Below, in pieces: positions 26,909 to 40,453 of a stretch of DNA of 64,000 nt. The stretch comes from Streptococcus oralis (GTDB lineage: Bacteria > Bacillota > Bacilli > Lactobacillales > Streptococcaceae). The notes below the pieces were generated by a model, which made no database searches, was not told the origin of the DNA, and saw nothing but the letters and a program-made list of their open reading frames with translations. A program made the translations under genes and the position numbers. The stretch covers positions 1,647,501-1,711,500 of the forward strand of contig NZ_CP046524.1 of assembly GCF_021497945.1 (NCBI RefSeq), in the 5' to 3' direction. Every line of letters starts with the position of its first letter. The stretch's first letter is position 1.

Positions 26909-26935
26909 AGATTGAAATATTTTATATTTCAATCT
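26909..26935 (-). promoter_or_regulatory. Hairpin in the adhesin leader just before its ribosome site
   Basis: A perfect 12-bp stem AGATTGAAATAT/ATATTTCAATCT with a 3-base loop, ending about 9 bases before the GGAG of the adhesin gene. There is no T run, so it is not a terminator. It could govern mRNA stability or translation. Confidence 0.55.
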
Positions 26936-27013
26936 TGAAAATAAAAATTTATTTTTAGATAGTAATTAAATGCCTATAAATATAGCATATCTATAGCAGT
27001 TTAAGCATTGAAT

Positions 27014-27019
27014 ATTATA
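27014..27019 (-). promoter_or_regulatory. Probable -10 box of the adhesin gene
   Basis: TATAAT on the minus strand, in AT-rich DNA 128 bases upstream of the start codon. No good -35 is visible. The rest of the gap 26905-27060 holds nothing else recognisable. Confidence 0.45.
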
Positions 27020-27059
27020 CCAAGAACAGTTTGAAAAATCTACCTTTTTCATTCATTTT

Positions 27060-27112
27060 AGCTCTATAATATTTGTAGTGGATAACATCTCCTCAGATAT
27101 TATGGAGCTTTT
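27060..27112. repeat. Imperfect 15-bp inverted repeat downstream of rpoC
   Basis: GCTCTATAATATTTG (from about 27061) and CAGATATTATGGAGC (ending about 27111) match as an inverted pair at 13 of 15 positions around 18 bases. Flanking A/T runs would allow a bidirectional terminator. The left arm plus TAGTGG also resembles the end of an ISL3-type insertion sequence, so it may be a mobile-element scar. The following 27113-27240 has no gene. Confidence 0.45.
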
Positions 27113-27248
27113 TAAACACAGACAAAAAGTAGCAGAAAAACTATAATGAAAGCACCACAGAATTGCTCGAAATAAAATTGGAGGCAACCAATACGCTCGT
27201 CAAGGACATGAGATGTCATGCATTCGATTTTCGAATGACAACGAGGCC

Positions 27249-27281
27249 AAACAAAAGAGAACCCAAAGGTTCTCTTGTTTG
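27249..27281 (-). terminator. Terminator of rpoBC
   Basis: A 9-bp stem AAGAGAACC/GGTTCTCTT (27255-27263 / 27268-27276) with a T-rich tail on the minus strand, right after the rpoC stop. Confidence 0.8.
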
Positions 27282-27284
27282 CTT

Positions 27285-30200
27285 TTATTCTACTGTTTCT
27301 TCAACTTGGATTTCCACAGCTTCCTCTACTGGAGCAAGTTCTGCCTCTTCTTGTTCAGGAGCCAGATATTCTGCGTCATTGATTGCCTGTGGTTCAAGGT
27401 TACGGTAGCGAGCCATACCAGTACCAGCTGGGATGATCTTACCGATGATAACATTTTCCTTGAGTCCAAGGAGATGATCTTTCTTACCACGGATGGCCGC
27501 ATCAGTAAGGACACGAGTTGTTTCCTGGAAGGAAGCCGCTGACAAGAAACTGTTTGTTTCAAGTGAGGCTTTGGTAATTCCCATAAGAACTGGGCGACCA
27601 GTCGCTGGAACTCCACCTGCGATAAGGACATCTTTATTAGCATCTGTAAAATCGTTAATGTCTAAAAGGGTACCCATGAGAAGATCTGTATCACCTGGAT
27701 CCATGACACGGACTTTACGGATCATTTGACGAACCATAACCTCGATGTGTTTGTCACCGATTTCTACCCCTTGGCTACGGTAAACTTTTTGGACTTCACC
27801 GAGAAGGTAGGTTTCAACTGACAAGACATCACGAACAGCAAGGAGATGTTTTGGTTGGATAGAACCCTCTGTCAATGCTGCACCACGAGAAACTTGGTCT
27901 CCAACTTCAACACGCATACGTGCTGTAAATGGAACGACGTATTCACCTTCGCCAGTTTCACCCTTAACAAAGACTTTCTTCGTACGAGTTGACGCGTCTT
28001 CTTCAATGGCGGTAACTTGTCCCTTGACCTCTGTGATGACCGCTTCCCCTTTTGGATTGCGGGCTTCAAAGATTTCTTGGACACGAGGAAGACCTTGAGT
28101 GATATCGGTATTTGAGGCAACTCCACCCGTGTGGAAGGTACGCATTGTAAGTTGTGTACCAGGTTCCCCGATAGATTGGGCAGCGATTGTACCAACTGCT
28201 TCACCAACTTCAACCGCATCACCAGTCGCCAAGTTGATACCGTAACAGTGACGGCAGACACCATGACGAGTGTTACATGTAAATACGGAACGGATAGTCA
28301 CTTCTTCCACACCAGCATTGACAATCTCGCGCGCCTTGTCTTCTGTGATTAACTCATTTGGACCAATGATGACTTCGCCAGTTTCTGGGTGTTTAACAGT
28401 TTTCTTAGTATAACGACCATTGAGACGTTCTTCGAGAGACTCGATCATCTCTTTTCCTTCTGCGATAGAGCGGATTAAGAGACCACGGTCTGTTCCACAG
28501 TCGTCCTCACGGATGATAACGTCTTGGGCAACGTCAACCAAACGACGAGTCAAGTAACCTGAGTCGGCTGTCTTAAGGGCCGTATCGGTCATACCTTTAC
28601 GCGCACCGTGAGTTGAGAAGAACATTTCGAGTACTGACAAACCTTCGCGGAAGTTTGAAAGGATTGGCAATTCCATGATACGTCCGTTCGGAGCGGCCAT
28701 CAGACCACGCATACCGGCAAGTTGTGAGAAGTTCGAGATGTTACCACGGGCTCCTGAGTCCATCATCATAACGATTGGGTTCTTCGGATCTTGATTATCG
28801 ACCAAGCGTTTTTCCAATTTCTCACGAGCTGCACGCCATTCAGCTGTAACGGCATTGTAACGTTCATCATCAGTGATCAAACCACGACGGAACTGTTTTG
28901 TGATTTGTTCTACACGCTTATGAGATTCTTCGATGATTTCAGCCTTGTCTTCAACCACTGGGATATCAGCAATCCCCACTGTCAATCCAGCAAGTGTTGA
29001 ATGATGGTAGCCTAAGTCTTTCAATCGGTCCAAGAATGCAGAAGTTTCTGTTGTACGGAAACGTTTGAAAATCTCAGCGATGATATTTCCAAGGTTTTTC
29101 TTCTTGAATGGAGGATTGAGTTCAAGGTTGCGAATGGCTTCCTTGATATCGCCACCTAGTGGCAAGAAGTACTTAGCTGGGAGCCCTTCTGTCAAGTTCG
29201 CATTATTTGGTTCTTGCAAGTAAGGTAGACCCTCTGGCATGATGTCGTTGAAGAGGATTTTACCAACTGTTGTAAGCAAGACCTTGTGTTTTTGCTCTTC
29301 TGTCCATGGTTTATTGAGGCTGTCTGTCGCGATACCAACACGTGAGTGGAGGTGAACATAGCCATTGCGGTAAGCCATGACAGCTTCGTCACGGTCTTTG
29401 AAGACCATTCCTTCACCTTCACGACCAGCTTCTTCCATCGTCAAGTAGTAGTTACCCAAAACCATGTCCTGAGATGGGGTAACAACTGGTTTACCATCTT
29501 TCGGGTTCAAGATGTGCTCAGCAGCGAGCATGAGGATACGAGCTTCTGCTTGAGCCTCTTCTGAAAGCGGTACGTGGATGGCCATTTGGTCCCCGTCAAA
29601 GTCGGCATTGTAGGCTTCACAGACAAGCGGGTGCAAACGAAGGGCCTTACCATCGATCAATACTGGCTCGAAGGCTTGGATACCCAAACGGTGAAGGGTC
29701 GGTGCGCGGTTCAAAAGGACTGGGTGTTCTTTGATTACTTCTTCGAGGATATCCCAGATACGTTCATCTCCACGTTCTACCAAGCGTTTAGCCGCTTTAA
29801 CGTTTTGCACGATGTCACGGGCAACGATTTCACGCATCACAAATGGTTTAAAGAGCTCGATCGCCATTTCGCGTGGCACACCACATTGGTACATCTTAAG
29901 AGTTGGACCAACAGCGATAACGGAACGTCCTGAGAAGTCAACACGTTTACCGAGCAAGTTTTGACGGAAGCGTCCTTGTTTCCCTTTGAGCATGTGGCTC
30001 AATGATTTTAGTGGACGGCTACCTGGTCCTGTGATTGGACGACCACGACGACCATTATCAATCAAAGCGTCAACCGCTTCTTGAAGCATACGCTTCTCAT
30101 TTTGAACGATGATACCTGGTGCATTCAACTCAAGCAAACGAGCCAAGCGGTTGTTACGGTTGATAACACGACGGTAAAGGTCATTCAAGTCAGATGAGGC

Positions 30201-30950
30201 AAAACGACCACCATCCAACTGCAACATTGGACGGAGATCTGGTGGAATAACTGGGAGGATGTTAAGAACCATCCATTCAGGTTTGTTCCCAGACTTGTAA
30301 AAGGCATCCAAAACATCCAAACGACGGATAGCTTTGACACGTTTTTGTCCAGTAGCTGTTTTCAACTCTTCTTTAAGTTCAGTAATTTCTTTTTCAAGAT
30401 CTACTTGTTTCAAAAGGTCTTGGATGGCTTCGGCACCCATCTTGGCAACGAATGATCCATAGCCATACTCACGCAAGCGCTCACGGTATTCGCGCTCTGT
30501 CATGATAGACTTGTGCTCAAGTGGTGTATCCTTAGGATCAATCACCACATAAGCCGCAAAGTAGATAACTTCCTCGAGGGCACGAGGGCTCATATCAAGG
30601 GTCAAGCCCATACGGCTTGGAATCCCCTTGAAATACCAGATGTGAGATACAGGAGCTTTCAACTCGATGTGCCCCATACGCTCACGACGAACTTTTGTAC
30701 GCGTTACTTCAACCCCACAACGGTCACAAACAATCCCTCTGTAACGAATGCGTTTGTACTTACCACAAGCACATTCCCAGTCTTTTGTAGGACCAAAGAT
30801 GACTTCGTCAAAGAGTCCTTCACGTTCTGGTTTCAACGTACGGTAATTGATTGTTTCAGGTTTTTTGACTTCTCCATAAGACCATGAACGGACTTTGCTT
30901 GGAGAAGCTAGGGTGATTTGCATACTTTTAAAACGATTTACATCAACCAC
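27285..30950 (-). CDS. rpoC: DNA-directed RNA polymerase subunit beta'
   Basis: A 1221-residue protein with the N-terminal zinc site CACGKY...CDRCG (about 60-80), the catalytic [14 protein letters not shown] (three Asp that hold the active-site Mg), the bridge-helix/trigger-loop region with [19 protein letters not shown], and the second zinc cluster [13 protein letters not shown]. It is the largest core subunit of RNA polymerase. It follows rpoB by 32 bases. The acidic Glu-rich C-terminus ([13 protein letters not shown]) is usual for streptococci. Confidence 0.98.
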   Translation of the reverse strand: MVDVNRFKSMQITLASPSKVRSWSYGEVKKPETINYRTLKPEREGLFDEVIFGPTKDWECACGKYKRIRYRGIVCDRCGVEVTRTKVRRERMGHIELKAPVSHIWYFKGIPSRMGLTLDMSPRALEEVIYFAAYVVIDPKDTPLEHKSIMTEREYRERLREYGYGSFVAKMGAEAIQDLLKQVDLEKEITELKEELKTATGQKRVKAIRRLDVLDAFYKSGNKPEWMVLNILPVIPPDLRPMLQLDGGRFASSDLNDLYRRVINRNNRLARLLELNAPGIIVQNEKRMLQEAVDALIDNGRRGRPITGPGSRPLKSLSHMLKGKQGRFRQNLLGKRVDFSGRSVIAVGPTLKMYQCGVPREMAIELFKPFVMREIVARDIVQNVKAAKRLVERGDERIWDILEEVIKEHPVLLNRAPTLHRLGIQAFEPVLIDGKALRLHPLVCEAYNADFDGDQMAIHVPLSEEAQAEARILMLAAEHILNPKDGKPVVTPSQDMVLGNYYLTMEEAGREGEGMVFKDRDEAVMAYRNGYVHLHSRVGIATDSLNKPWTEEQKHKVLLTTVGKILFNDIMPEGLPYLQEPNNANLTEGLPAKYFLPLGGDIKEAIRNLELNPPFKKKNLGNIIAEIFKRFRTTETSAFLDRLKDLGYHHSTLAGLTVGIADIPVVEDKAEIIEESHKRVEQITKQFRRGLITDDERYNAVTAEWRAAREKLEKRLVDNQDPKNPIVMMMDSGARGNISNFSQLAGMRGLMAAPNGRIMELPILSNFREGLSVLEMFFSTHGARKGMTDTALKTADSGYLTRRLVDVAQDVIIREDDCGTDRGLLIRSIAEGKEMIESLEERLNGRYTKKTVKHPETGEVIIGPNELITEDKAREIVNAGVEEVTIRSVFTCNTRHGVCRHCYGINLATGDAVEVGEAVGTIAAQSIGEPGTQLTMRTFHTGGVASNTDITQGLPRVQEIFEARNPKGEAVITEVKGQVTAIEEDASTRTKKVFVKGETGEGEYVVPFTARMRVEVGDQVSRGAALTEGSIQPKHLLAVRDVLSVETYLLGEVQKVYRSQGVEIGDKHIEVMVRQMIRKVRVMDPGDTDLLMGTLLDINDFTDANKDVLIAGGVPATGRPVLMGITKASLETNSFLSAASFQETTRVLTDAAIRGKKDHLLGLKENVIIGKIIPAGTGMARYRNLEPQAINDAEYLAPEQEEAELAPVEEAVEIQVEETVE

Positions 30951-30982
30951 TATTTCTTCCCTTTCTATTCTAAGTGAACTGC

Positions 30983-34594
<3,612 letters not shown>

Positions 34595-34755
34595 GATGAT
34601 TCTCCTTTGTAAATAAATTCCAAGCCTTGTCAATCAGGCTTTTCTAATCGTCATATGGTTTTTAAAACCCCTATCACCGTGTCCCTTTGACGAATTTTCA
34701 GAATCTTTAAATCTTTGTTACAAGCATTCAAAAACCTGAAAAAAAGCACAAAAAG

Positions 34756-34793
34756 AGCAGCTAAATCTGACTTTTTCAGAAGATTTAACTGCT
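34756..34793 (-). promoter_or_regulatory. Terminator-like hairpin (attenuator candidate) in the rpoB leader
   Basis: Arms AGCAGCTAAATCT (34756-34768) and AGATTTAACTGCT (34781-34793) pair over 13 positions with one mismatch or wobble. On the minus strand it is followed by CTTTTTGTGCTTTTTTT. It begins about 50 bases after the predicted rpoB start site. A second, smaller hairpin (TTGTCTG/CAGACAA, about 34801-34824) precedes it. Confidence 0.7.
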
Positions 34794-34848
34794 GTGAGCC
34801 TTGTCTGGACAATATTTCAGACAAAACCTACGACAAATGATTACTCAT

Positions 34849-34877
34849 ATTATACCTTATTTAGCCAGATTTTTCAA
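34849..34877 (-). promoter_or_regulatory. rpoBC promoter
   Basis: -35 TTGAAA (34872-34877), 17-base spacer, -10 TATAAT (34849-34854) on the minus strand. The predicted start is near 34842. Confidence 0.75.
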
Positions 34878-34966
34878 GGTTTTTTTCTACTTTTTAAACA
34901 ATCTTTTCCTATATATTATTTTAAAATTTCAAGAGAATGAAGCATTATATTTTCTCTTAAAAATTA

Positions 34967-35004
34967 GGAAAACGCTTGCACTCATGTTTACCTCGTGCTA
35001 TACT
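34967..35004 (+). promoter_or_regulatory. Pullulanase promoter overlapped by a cre (CcpA) site
   Basis: GGAAAACGCTTGCA at 34967-34980 matches the cre core TGAAAACGCTTTCA at 12 of 14 positions. It overlaps the -35 TTGCAC (34977-34982); the -10 TATACT (34999-35004) follows after 16 bases. Glucose repression by CcpA is expected. Confidence 0.8.
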
Positions 35005-35035
35005 GTTAGGGAACAACTACACAAGGAGAATTGTG

Positions 35036-38000
35036 ATGAAAAAGATCCCATCTCAAACTGAGAAAAAAATGATTTATGGTATCCGTTCCTTGAAGAACGG
35101 AACTGGTTCGGTCCTTATTGGTGCCAGCATTGTCTTGCTTTCTGCTACAATGCCAACCATTTCGGCTAACGAAAACCTGCCTCAAACTCAGGAAAATACT
35201 AGCGCTGTGACCAAGGCTCCTACTGAGACTGAAACGAGTCAAATTCAAAAGGAAACGCCTATTTCTGAACAAAAGAATGCAAACGCTTCCCTTGCTTCTA
35301 AAAAGGAAGCTCCAGCTGTGGAAACTACTACAGCACCAGAAACTCCTAAAACAGAAGACGCTACTACAAGCCAGGCTAACAGCAAGGAAGAGAAAGTAGA
35401 TGCCAGCACTTCGGCGCCAAGTTCTGATCAAAAACCACAAGCAGACACTAGTTCTGAAGAACCAATCGAAGACAACTACTTCCGCATCCATGTAAAAAAA
35501 CTCCCTGAAGAAAACAAGGATTCTCAAGGTCTTTGGACTTGGGATGATGTTGAAAAGCCGTCTGAAAACTGGCCCAATGGAGCCAAGTCCTTCAAGGATG
35601 CCAAGCAAGATGACTATGGCTATTATCTCGATGTCAAACTCAAGAATGACCAAGCCAAGAAGGTCAGCTTCCTCATCAACAATACTAAAGGGGATAACCT
35701 TACTGGAGACCGTTCAGTAGAGCGCCTTTCTCCAAAAATGAATGAGGCTTGGCTAGATGAAAACTATAAGGTATACAACTACCGTCCTCAGCCAGCGGGA
35801 ACTGTCCGTGTTAACTACTATCGCACCGATGGCAACTATGACAAAAAATCTCTCTGGTATTGGGGCGATGTCAAAAACCCAAGCAGTGGAGAATGGCCTG
35901 ACGGGACAGACTTTACTGCAACTGGAAAATATGGCCGTTACATTGATATTCCACTCAATGAAGCTGCAAGAGAATTTGGATTTTTATTACTAGACGAAAG
36001 CAAGAAAGGCGATGATGTGAAAATCCGAAAAGAGGATTACAAATTTACAGATTTGAAAAATCACAGTCAAATCTTTCTCAAAGATGATGACGAAGCCATC
36101 TACACCAACCCCTATTACGTGCACGACATCCGCATGACTGGTGCCCAACACGTGGCTAAGTCTCGTATCGAAAGCAGCTTTTCTACCCTAGTTGGAGCTA
36201 AGAAAGACGATATCCTCAAACACTCCGGCATCACTGATTACCAAGGGAATAAAGTAGCTATCACAGACGTGGAAGTGGATGAAGCTGGTAAGAAAGTGAC
36301 CTATATCGGCGACTTCTCTGACACTCAACACCCGTACACTGTCAGCTACAATTCAGACCGCTTTACCACACGTTCAAGCTGGCGCCTCAAGGATGAGTCC
36401 TACAGTTACGATGGTCCACTCGGCGCAACCCTAAAAGAAGATGGCAAGCGTGTTGACCTCACCCTCTGGTCTCCAAGTGCTGATAAGGTTTCCGTTGTTG
36501 TCTATGACAAGAAAGACCCTGAAAAGGTAGTCGGAACTGTCGCCCTTGAAAAAGGAGAAAAAGGAACCTGGAAACAAACTCTGGACACAAACTCTGGTCT
36601 CGGTATCAGCAACTATACTGGCTACTACTACCACTACCAGATCGAGCGCCAAGGTAAAACCGTTCTCGTTCTTGACCCTTATGCCAAGTCACTAGCAGCT
36701 TGGAACAGTGACCTAGCAAAAACAGATGCCGCTCATAAGGTCGCTAAAGCTGCCTTTGTCGACCCATCCAAACTAGGACCGCAAGACTTGACCTATGGGA
36801 AGATTCGCAACTTCAAATCGCGTGAAGATGCCGTCATCTATGAAGCTCATGTGCGTGACTTCACTTCGGATCCTGCCATCGCAAAAGACTTGACCAAGCC
36901 ATTTGGTACCTTTGAAGCCTTTATCGAAAAATTAGACTATCTCAAAGACTTGGGTGTGACCCACATCCAGCTCCTTCCAGTCTTGTCTTACTACTTTGTC
37001 AATGAATTAAAAAACCATGAACGTTTGTCTGCCTACGCTTCAAGCAATAGCAATTACAACTGGGGATATGACCCTCAAAACTACTTCTCCTTGACTGGTA
37101 TGTACTCAAGCGATCCTAAGGATCCAGAAAAACGTATTGCCGAATTCAAAAACCTCATCAACGAAATCCACAAACGTGGCATGGGGGCTATCTTGGACGT
37201 GGTCTACAACCATACTGCAAATGTTGACATTTTTGAAGATATTGAGCCAAACTACTATCACTTTATGGACGCAGACGGAACTCCACGTACTAGCTTTGGA
37301 GGCGGCCGTTTGGGAACTACCCACTACATGTCTAAACGTGTCTTGGTAGACTCCATCAAGTATCTGGTTGAAACCTACAAAGTAGATGGTTTCCGTTTCG
37401 ATATGATGGGAGATCACGATGCAGCTTCTATTGAAGAAGCTTACAAGGCTGCACGCGCCCTCAATCCAAATCTTATCATGCTAGGTGAAGGCTGGAGAAC
37501 CTATACTGGCGATGAAAATACGCCTGTACAACCTGCTGACCAAGATTGGATGAAGAAAACAGATACTGTCGCTGTCTTTTCAGACGACATCCGTAACAAC
37601 CTCAAGTCTGGCTATCCAAACGAAGGGCAGCCTGCCTTTATCACAGGTGGCAAACGAGATATCAATACCATCTTTAAAAATCTCATTGCCCAACCAACTA
37701 ACTTTGAGGCTGACAATCCTGGAGATGTTATCCAGTATATCGCAGCCCATGATAACTTGACCCTCTTTGACATCATTGCCCAGTCTATCAAAAAAGACCC
37801 AAGCAAGGCGGAGAACTACGCTGAAATCCATCGCCGTTTGCGACTTGGAAACCTCATGGTCTTGACTGCTCAAGGAACTCCGTTTATCCACTCTGGTCAG
37901 GAATACGGACGTACCAAACAATTCCTAGACCCAGCCTATAAGACTCCTGTTCCTGAAGATAAGGTTCCAAACAAGTCTCACTTGTTGCGCGACAAGGACG

Positions 38001-38752
38001 GCAAGCCATTTGTCTATCCTTACTTTATCCATGACTCTTACGACTCTAGTGATGCTGTCAACAAGTTTGATTGGACCAAGGCAACAGATGGTAAAGCTTT
38101 CCCTGAAAATGTCAAGAGCCGTAACTACATGAAAGGTTTGATTGCCCTTCGTCAATCGACAGATGCCTTCCGACTCAAGAGTCTACAAGATATCAAAGAA
38201 CGCGTCCAACTCATTACTGTCCCAGGAAAAAATGGTGTTGAAAAAGAAGACGTGGTCATCGGCTACCAAATCACAGCTCCAAATGGAGATATCTACGCAG
38301 TCTTTGTCAATGCGGATGATAAGGCTCGCGAATTCAACTTAGGAACTGCTTTTGCTCACTTGAGAAAGGCCGAAGTTCTCGCAGATGAAAACCAAGCAGG
38401 ACCCGTAGGAATTGCTAACCCTCAAGGTCTCGAATGGACTGAAAAAGGTTTGAAATTGAACGCTCTCACTGCCGTTGTTCTCCGCTTATCTCAAGGTGGT
38501 GCCATTGTCGCCCCAGCTGTGGAAGAAAAACCAGAATTTGATCTTTCTAGCTTGGAAGTTGAACCAGAACAAGGTCAAGCCCAAAACCTAGTAGCAAATC
38601 CTGAAACTCAAGAAACTGTTGCAGAGGCTCACTCTCAGAAAGTCCTTCCAAACACAGGAACCGAGAGCAAATCCCTTCTTGCCCTTGCTGGATTCAGTAT
38701 CCTTGCCCTTCTCGGACTTGGATGGTTGATAAAAAACAAGAAAAAGAAATAA
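35036..38752 (+). CDS. spuA: Cell-wall-anchored pullulanase (GH13, SpuA type)
   Basis: A 1238-residue protein from the ATG at 35036 (AAGGAG upstream). Order: signal peptide with the YSIRK-like YGIRSLKNGTGSVLIGAS; a Ser/Thr/Glu-rich linker; two tandem CBM41 alpha-glucan-binding modules (LWTWDDVEKPSENWPNG and LWYWGDVKNPSSGEWPDG); CBM48-like region; GH13 catalytic domain with YNWGYDP, DVVYNHT, DGFRFDMMGDHD (nucleophile Asp), MLGEGW (acid/base Glu) and AAHDNLT; then LPNTG, membrane helix and KKKK tail. It cleaves alpha-1,6 bonds of glycogen-like glucans and binds host glycogen in related pathogens. A terminator shared with the convergent ABC operon follows. Confidence 0.95.
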   Translation: MKKIPSQTEKKMIYGIRSLKNGTGSVLIGASIVLLSATMPTISANENLPQTQENTSAVTKAPTETETSQIQKETPISEQKNANASLASKKEAPAVETTTAPETPKTEDATTSQANSKEEKVDASTSAPSSDQKPQADTSSEEPIEDNYFRIHVKKLPEENKDSQGLWTWDDVEKPSENWPNGAKSFKDAKQDDYGYYLDVKLKNDQAKKVSFLINNTKGDNLTGDRSVERLSPKMNEAWLDENYKVYNYRPQPAGTVRVNYYRTDGNYDKKSLWYWGDVKNPSSGEWPDGTDFTATGKYGRYIDIPLNEAAREFGFLLLDESKKGDDVKIRKEDYKFTDLKNHSQIFLKDDDEAIYTNPYYVHDIRMTGAQHVAKSRIESSFSTLVGAKKDDILKHSGITDYQGNKVAITDVEVDEAGKKVTYIGDFSDTQHPYTVSYNSDRFTTRSSWRLKDESYSYDGPLGATLKEDGKRVDLTLWSPSADKVSVVVYDKKDPEKVVGTVALEKGEKGTWKQTLDTNSGLGISNYTGYYYHYQIERQGKTVLVLDPYAKSLAAWNSDLAKTDAAHKVAKAAFVDPSKLGPQDLTYGKIRNFKSREDAVIYEAHVRDFTSDPAIAKDLTKPFGTFEAFIEKLDYLKDLGVTHIQLLPVLSYYFVNELKNHERLSAYASSNSNYNWGYDPQNYFSLTGMYSSDPKDPEKRIAEFKNLINEIHKRGMGAILDVVYNHTANVDIFEDIEPNYYHFMDADGTPRTSFGGGRLGTTHYMSKRVLVDSIKYLVETYKVDGFRFDMMGDHDAASIEEAYKAARALNPNLIMLGEGWRTYTGDENTPVQPADQDWMKKTDTVAVFSDDIRNNLKSGYPNEGQPAFITGGKRDINTIFKNLIAQPTNFEADNPGDVIQYIAAHDNLTLFDIIAQSIKKDPSKAENYAEIHRRLRLGNLMVLTAQGTPFIHSGQEYGRTKQFLDPAYKTPVPEDKVPNKSHLLRDKDGKPFVYPYFIHDSYDSSDAVNKFDWTKATDGKAFPENVKSRNYMKGLIALRQSTDAFRLKSLQDIKERVQLITVPGKNGVEKEDVVIGYQITAPNGDIYAVFVNADDKAREFNLGTAFAHLRKAEVLADENQAGPVGIANPQGLEWTEKGLKLNALTAVVLRLSQGGAIVAPAVEEKPEFDLSSLEVEPEQGQAQNLVANPETQETVAEAHSQKVLPNTGTESKSLLALAGFSILALLGLGWLIKNKKKK

Positions 38753-38869
38753 CACTCAATGAAAATCAAAGAGTAAACTAGGATGCTAGCCACAGGCTGC
38801 TCAAAGCACAGCTTTGAGGTTGTAGATAAGGCGAAGCTGACGAGGTTTAAAGAGATTTTCGAAGAGTAT
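38753..38869. repeat. BOX element (boxA-boxC form)
   Basis: About 117 bases. On the minus strand it opens ATACTCTTCGAAAATCTC and closes GATTTTCATTGAGTG, the hallmark ends of streptococcal BOX repeats. Inside is CTCAAAGCTGTGCTTTGAG, a small hairpin. No boxB unit is present. It begins directly after the pullulanase stop codon. Confidence 0.85.
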
Positions 38870-38889
38870 AAACTAGCCCTCCTATAGAA

Positions 38890-38936
38890 AAACACCCCAT
38901 GGTTAGAAGAATCTTCTAGTCATGGGGTGTTGTTTT
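38890..38936. terminator. Bidirectional terminator for spuA and the ABC importer operon
   Basis: A long near-perfect palindrome (arms about 38890-38909 and 38912-38932, containing AACACCCCATG/CATGGGGTGTT), with a T run on each side for the two convergent units. Confidence 0.9.
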
Positions 38937-38953
38937 TATGATACACTTATCTA

Positions 38954-39718
38954 TCAAATCATATATTCTACACTGTAGGTGGCATCTGATAAGATACGAG
39001 CCAGAAACTGCTTGGTGCGTTCTTCTTGTGGACGACTAAAGAAATCGTGGGGGTTATTCTCCTCTACGATACGGCCTCCATCCATGAAAATAACGTGGTT
39101 AGCGACATCTCTAGCAAATCCCATCTCATGCGTGACGACTACCATGGTCACACCTTCTCCCGCCAACTGTTTCAGAACATCCAAAACATCTCCAACCAAC
39201 TCAGGGTCTAGCGCTGATGTTGGTTCATCTAGCAAAATGACCTCGGGCTTGACGGCAATAGCACGCGCAATTCCTATTCGTTGTTGTTGCCCTCCAGATA
39301 GTTGTGAAGGGTAGTAGTCTTTATAGGCAAGTAAACCAACTTTTTCCAAGGCAGATTCTGCACGTTTGAGCGCTTCTTCCTTGGGAACTTTACGAGCCAC
39401 TATTAGGCCTTCTAGAATATTTTCCAGAGCAGTTTTGTTTGCAAATAGATTGTAGTGTTGGAAAACAAAGGCTGTTTTTTGGCGAATTTCTAGAATGTCT
39501 TTCTTGCTTAATTTGGCTAAGTCATAAGTTTTTCCTGCCAAGGTCAAATGGCCACTATCAGCTTTTTCTAAGTGGTTGAGGCAACGGAGAAAAGTCGTTT
39601 TCCCCGAACCTGATGGTCCTAAAATAACGACGACATCCCCTTGGTTGACCTGGAGATTGACATCCTCCAGGACTTGCCTCTCACCAAATGTTTTTGCGAT
39701 ATGTTCTACTTGTAACAT
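38954..39718 (-). CDS. Polar amino-acid type ABC importer, ATP-binding protein
   Basis: A 254-residue protein with Walker [10 protein letters not shown], signature LSGGQQQR, Walker [15 protein letters not shown] and H-loop [12 protein letters not shown]: the GlnQ/HisP class that energises uptake of amino acids such as glutamine, arginine or cystine. It is the last gene of a unit with two permeases, a binding protein, two methyltransferase-family proteins and a small membrane protein. The substrate is unknown. Its operon partners hint at a methylated or sulfur-containing amino compound. Confidence 0.92.
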   Translation of the reverse strand: MLQVEHIAKTFGERQVLEDVNLQVNQGDVVVILGPSGSGKTTFLRCLNHLEKADSGHLTLAGKTYDLAKLSKKDILEIRQKTAFVFQHYNLFANKTALENILEGLIVARKVPKEEALKRAESALEKVGLLAYKDYYPSQLSGGQQQRIGIARAIAVKPEVILLDEPTSALDPELVGDVLDVLKQLAGEGVTMVVVTHEMGFARDVANHVIFMDGGRIVEENNPHDFFSRPQEERTKQFLARILSDATYSVEYMI

Positions 39719-39727
39719 CCTGTCCTC

Positions 39728-40450
39728 CTATACAAAACGCGCGCTAGATGCTTTCGCTCTCTTTTCTTTTTTCACATAGCCTTTTTCTAATACAGAAAAA
39801 CCCCACTGAATCAAACCACAGATCAAAATATACTGCAAAAAGATCACAAAATAAGATTCAAAATACTGGTAACCGTAGGACGCTTCTACACGAGCAATAG
39901 CGGTGATATCCTTGATGGTCATGACAAATACCAAGGAAGTTCCTTTGACGATATTGATCACCAGATTGGCCAAGTTAGGCAAGGCTGAGCGCAAGGCTTG
40001 AGGAAAAACAATCCTTAAATAGGCCTGGGTCGTAGTCAGCCCAATCGCATGCGCTGCCTCTAGTTGTCCCTTGTCCACCGTCAAGATAGCTGAACGCAAA
40101 ATCTCCGATAAACTCCCGACTGTCATCAAACTATAAATGATAAAGGCATAGTAGAGAGGATCAAGTTTGAAAATATCAAAGTCACTGCCTATACTTTTGA
40201 GAAATTGATTCAGCAAACTTGGAAACAAACTATAAAAGAAGAGAATCAATAAAATCGGAGGAGTCGCTCGGATAAACGCCAGATAGACCAGAGAAAAACT
40301 CCTCACCCCTCGAACCTTGTAGATTTGCCCTAAGGCCAAAAATAGAGCCGGTAAAAAGCTTAAGACCATAGCCACAACCATAATAATCAAGGTGATTGGC
40401 ACACCTTTCAAGGTCTCCAGAAAGGTCTTTACAATATAGTCTATGTCCAT
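39728..40450 (-). CDS. Amino-acid ABC importer permease
   Basis: A 240-residue HisM/GlnP-class permease with about five helices and the ATPase-contact loop EAAHAIGLTTTQAYLRIVFPQALR near residue 135. The stop is 9 bases before the ATPase start, and the gene follows the other permease by 3 bases. Together they form the membrane heterodimer. Confidence 0.92.
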   Translation of the reverse strand: MDIDYIVKTFLETLKGVPITLIIMVVAMVLSFLPALFLALGQIYKVRGVRSFSLVYLAFIRATPPILLILFFYSLFPSLLNQFLKSIGSDFDIFKLDPLYYAFIIYSLMTVGSLSEILRSAILTVDKGQLEAAHAIGLTTTQAYLRIVFPQALRSALPNLANLVINIVKGTSLVFVMTIKDITAIARVEASYGYQYFESYFVIFLQYILICGLIQWGFSVLEKGYVKKEKRAKASSARFV

Positions 40451-40453
40451 TTC

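Noticed and set aside
35006..35653. Long open frame opposite the pullulanase N-terminus
   Set aside because: Antisense shadow of the Ser/Thr/Glu-rich linker, with no ribosome site or promoter.
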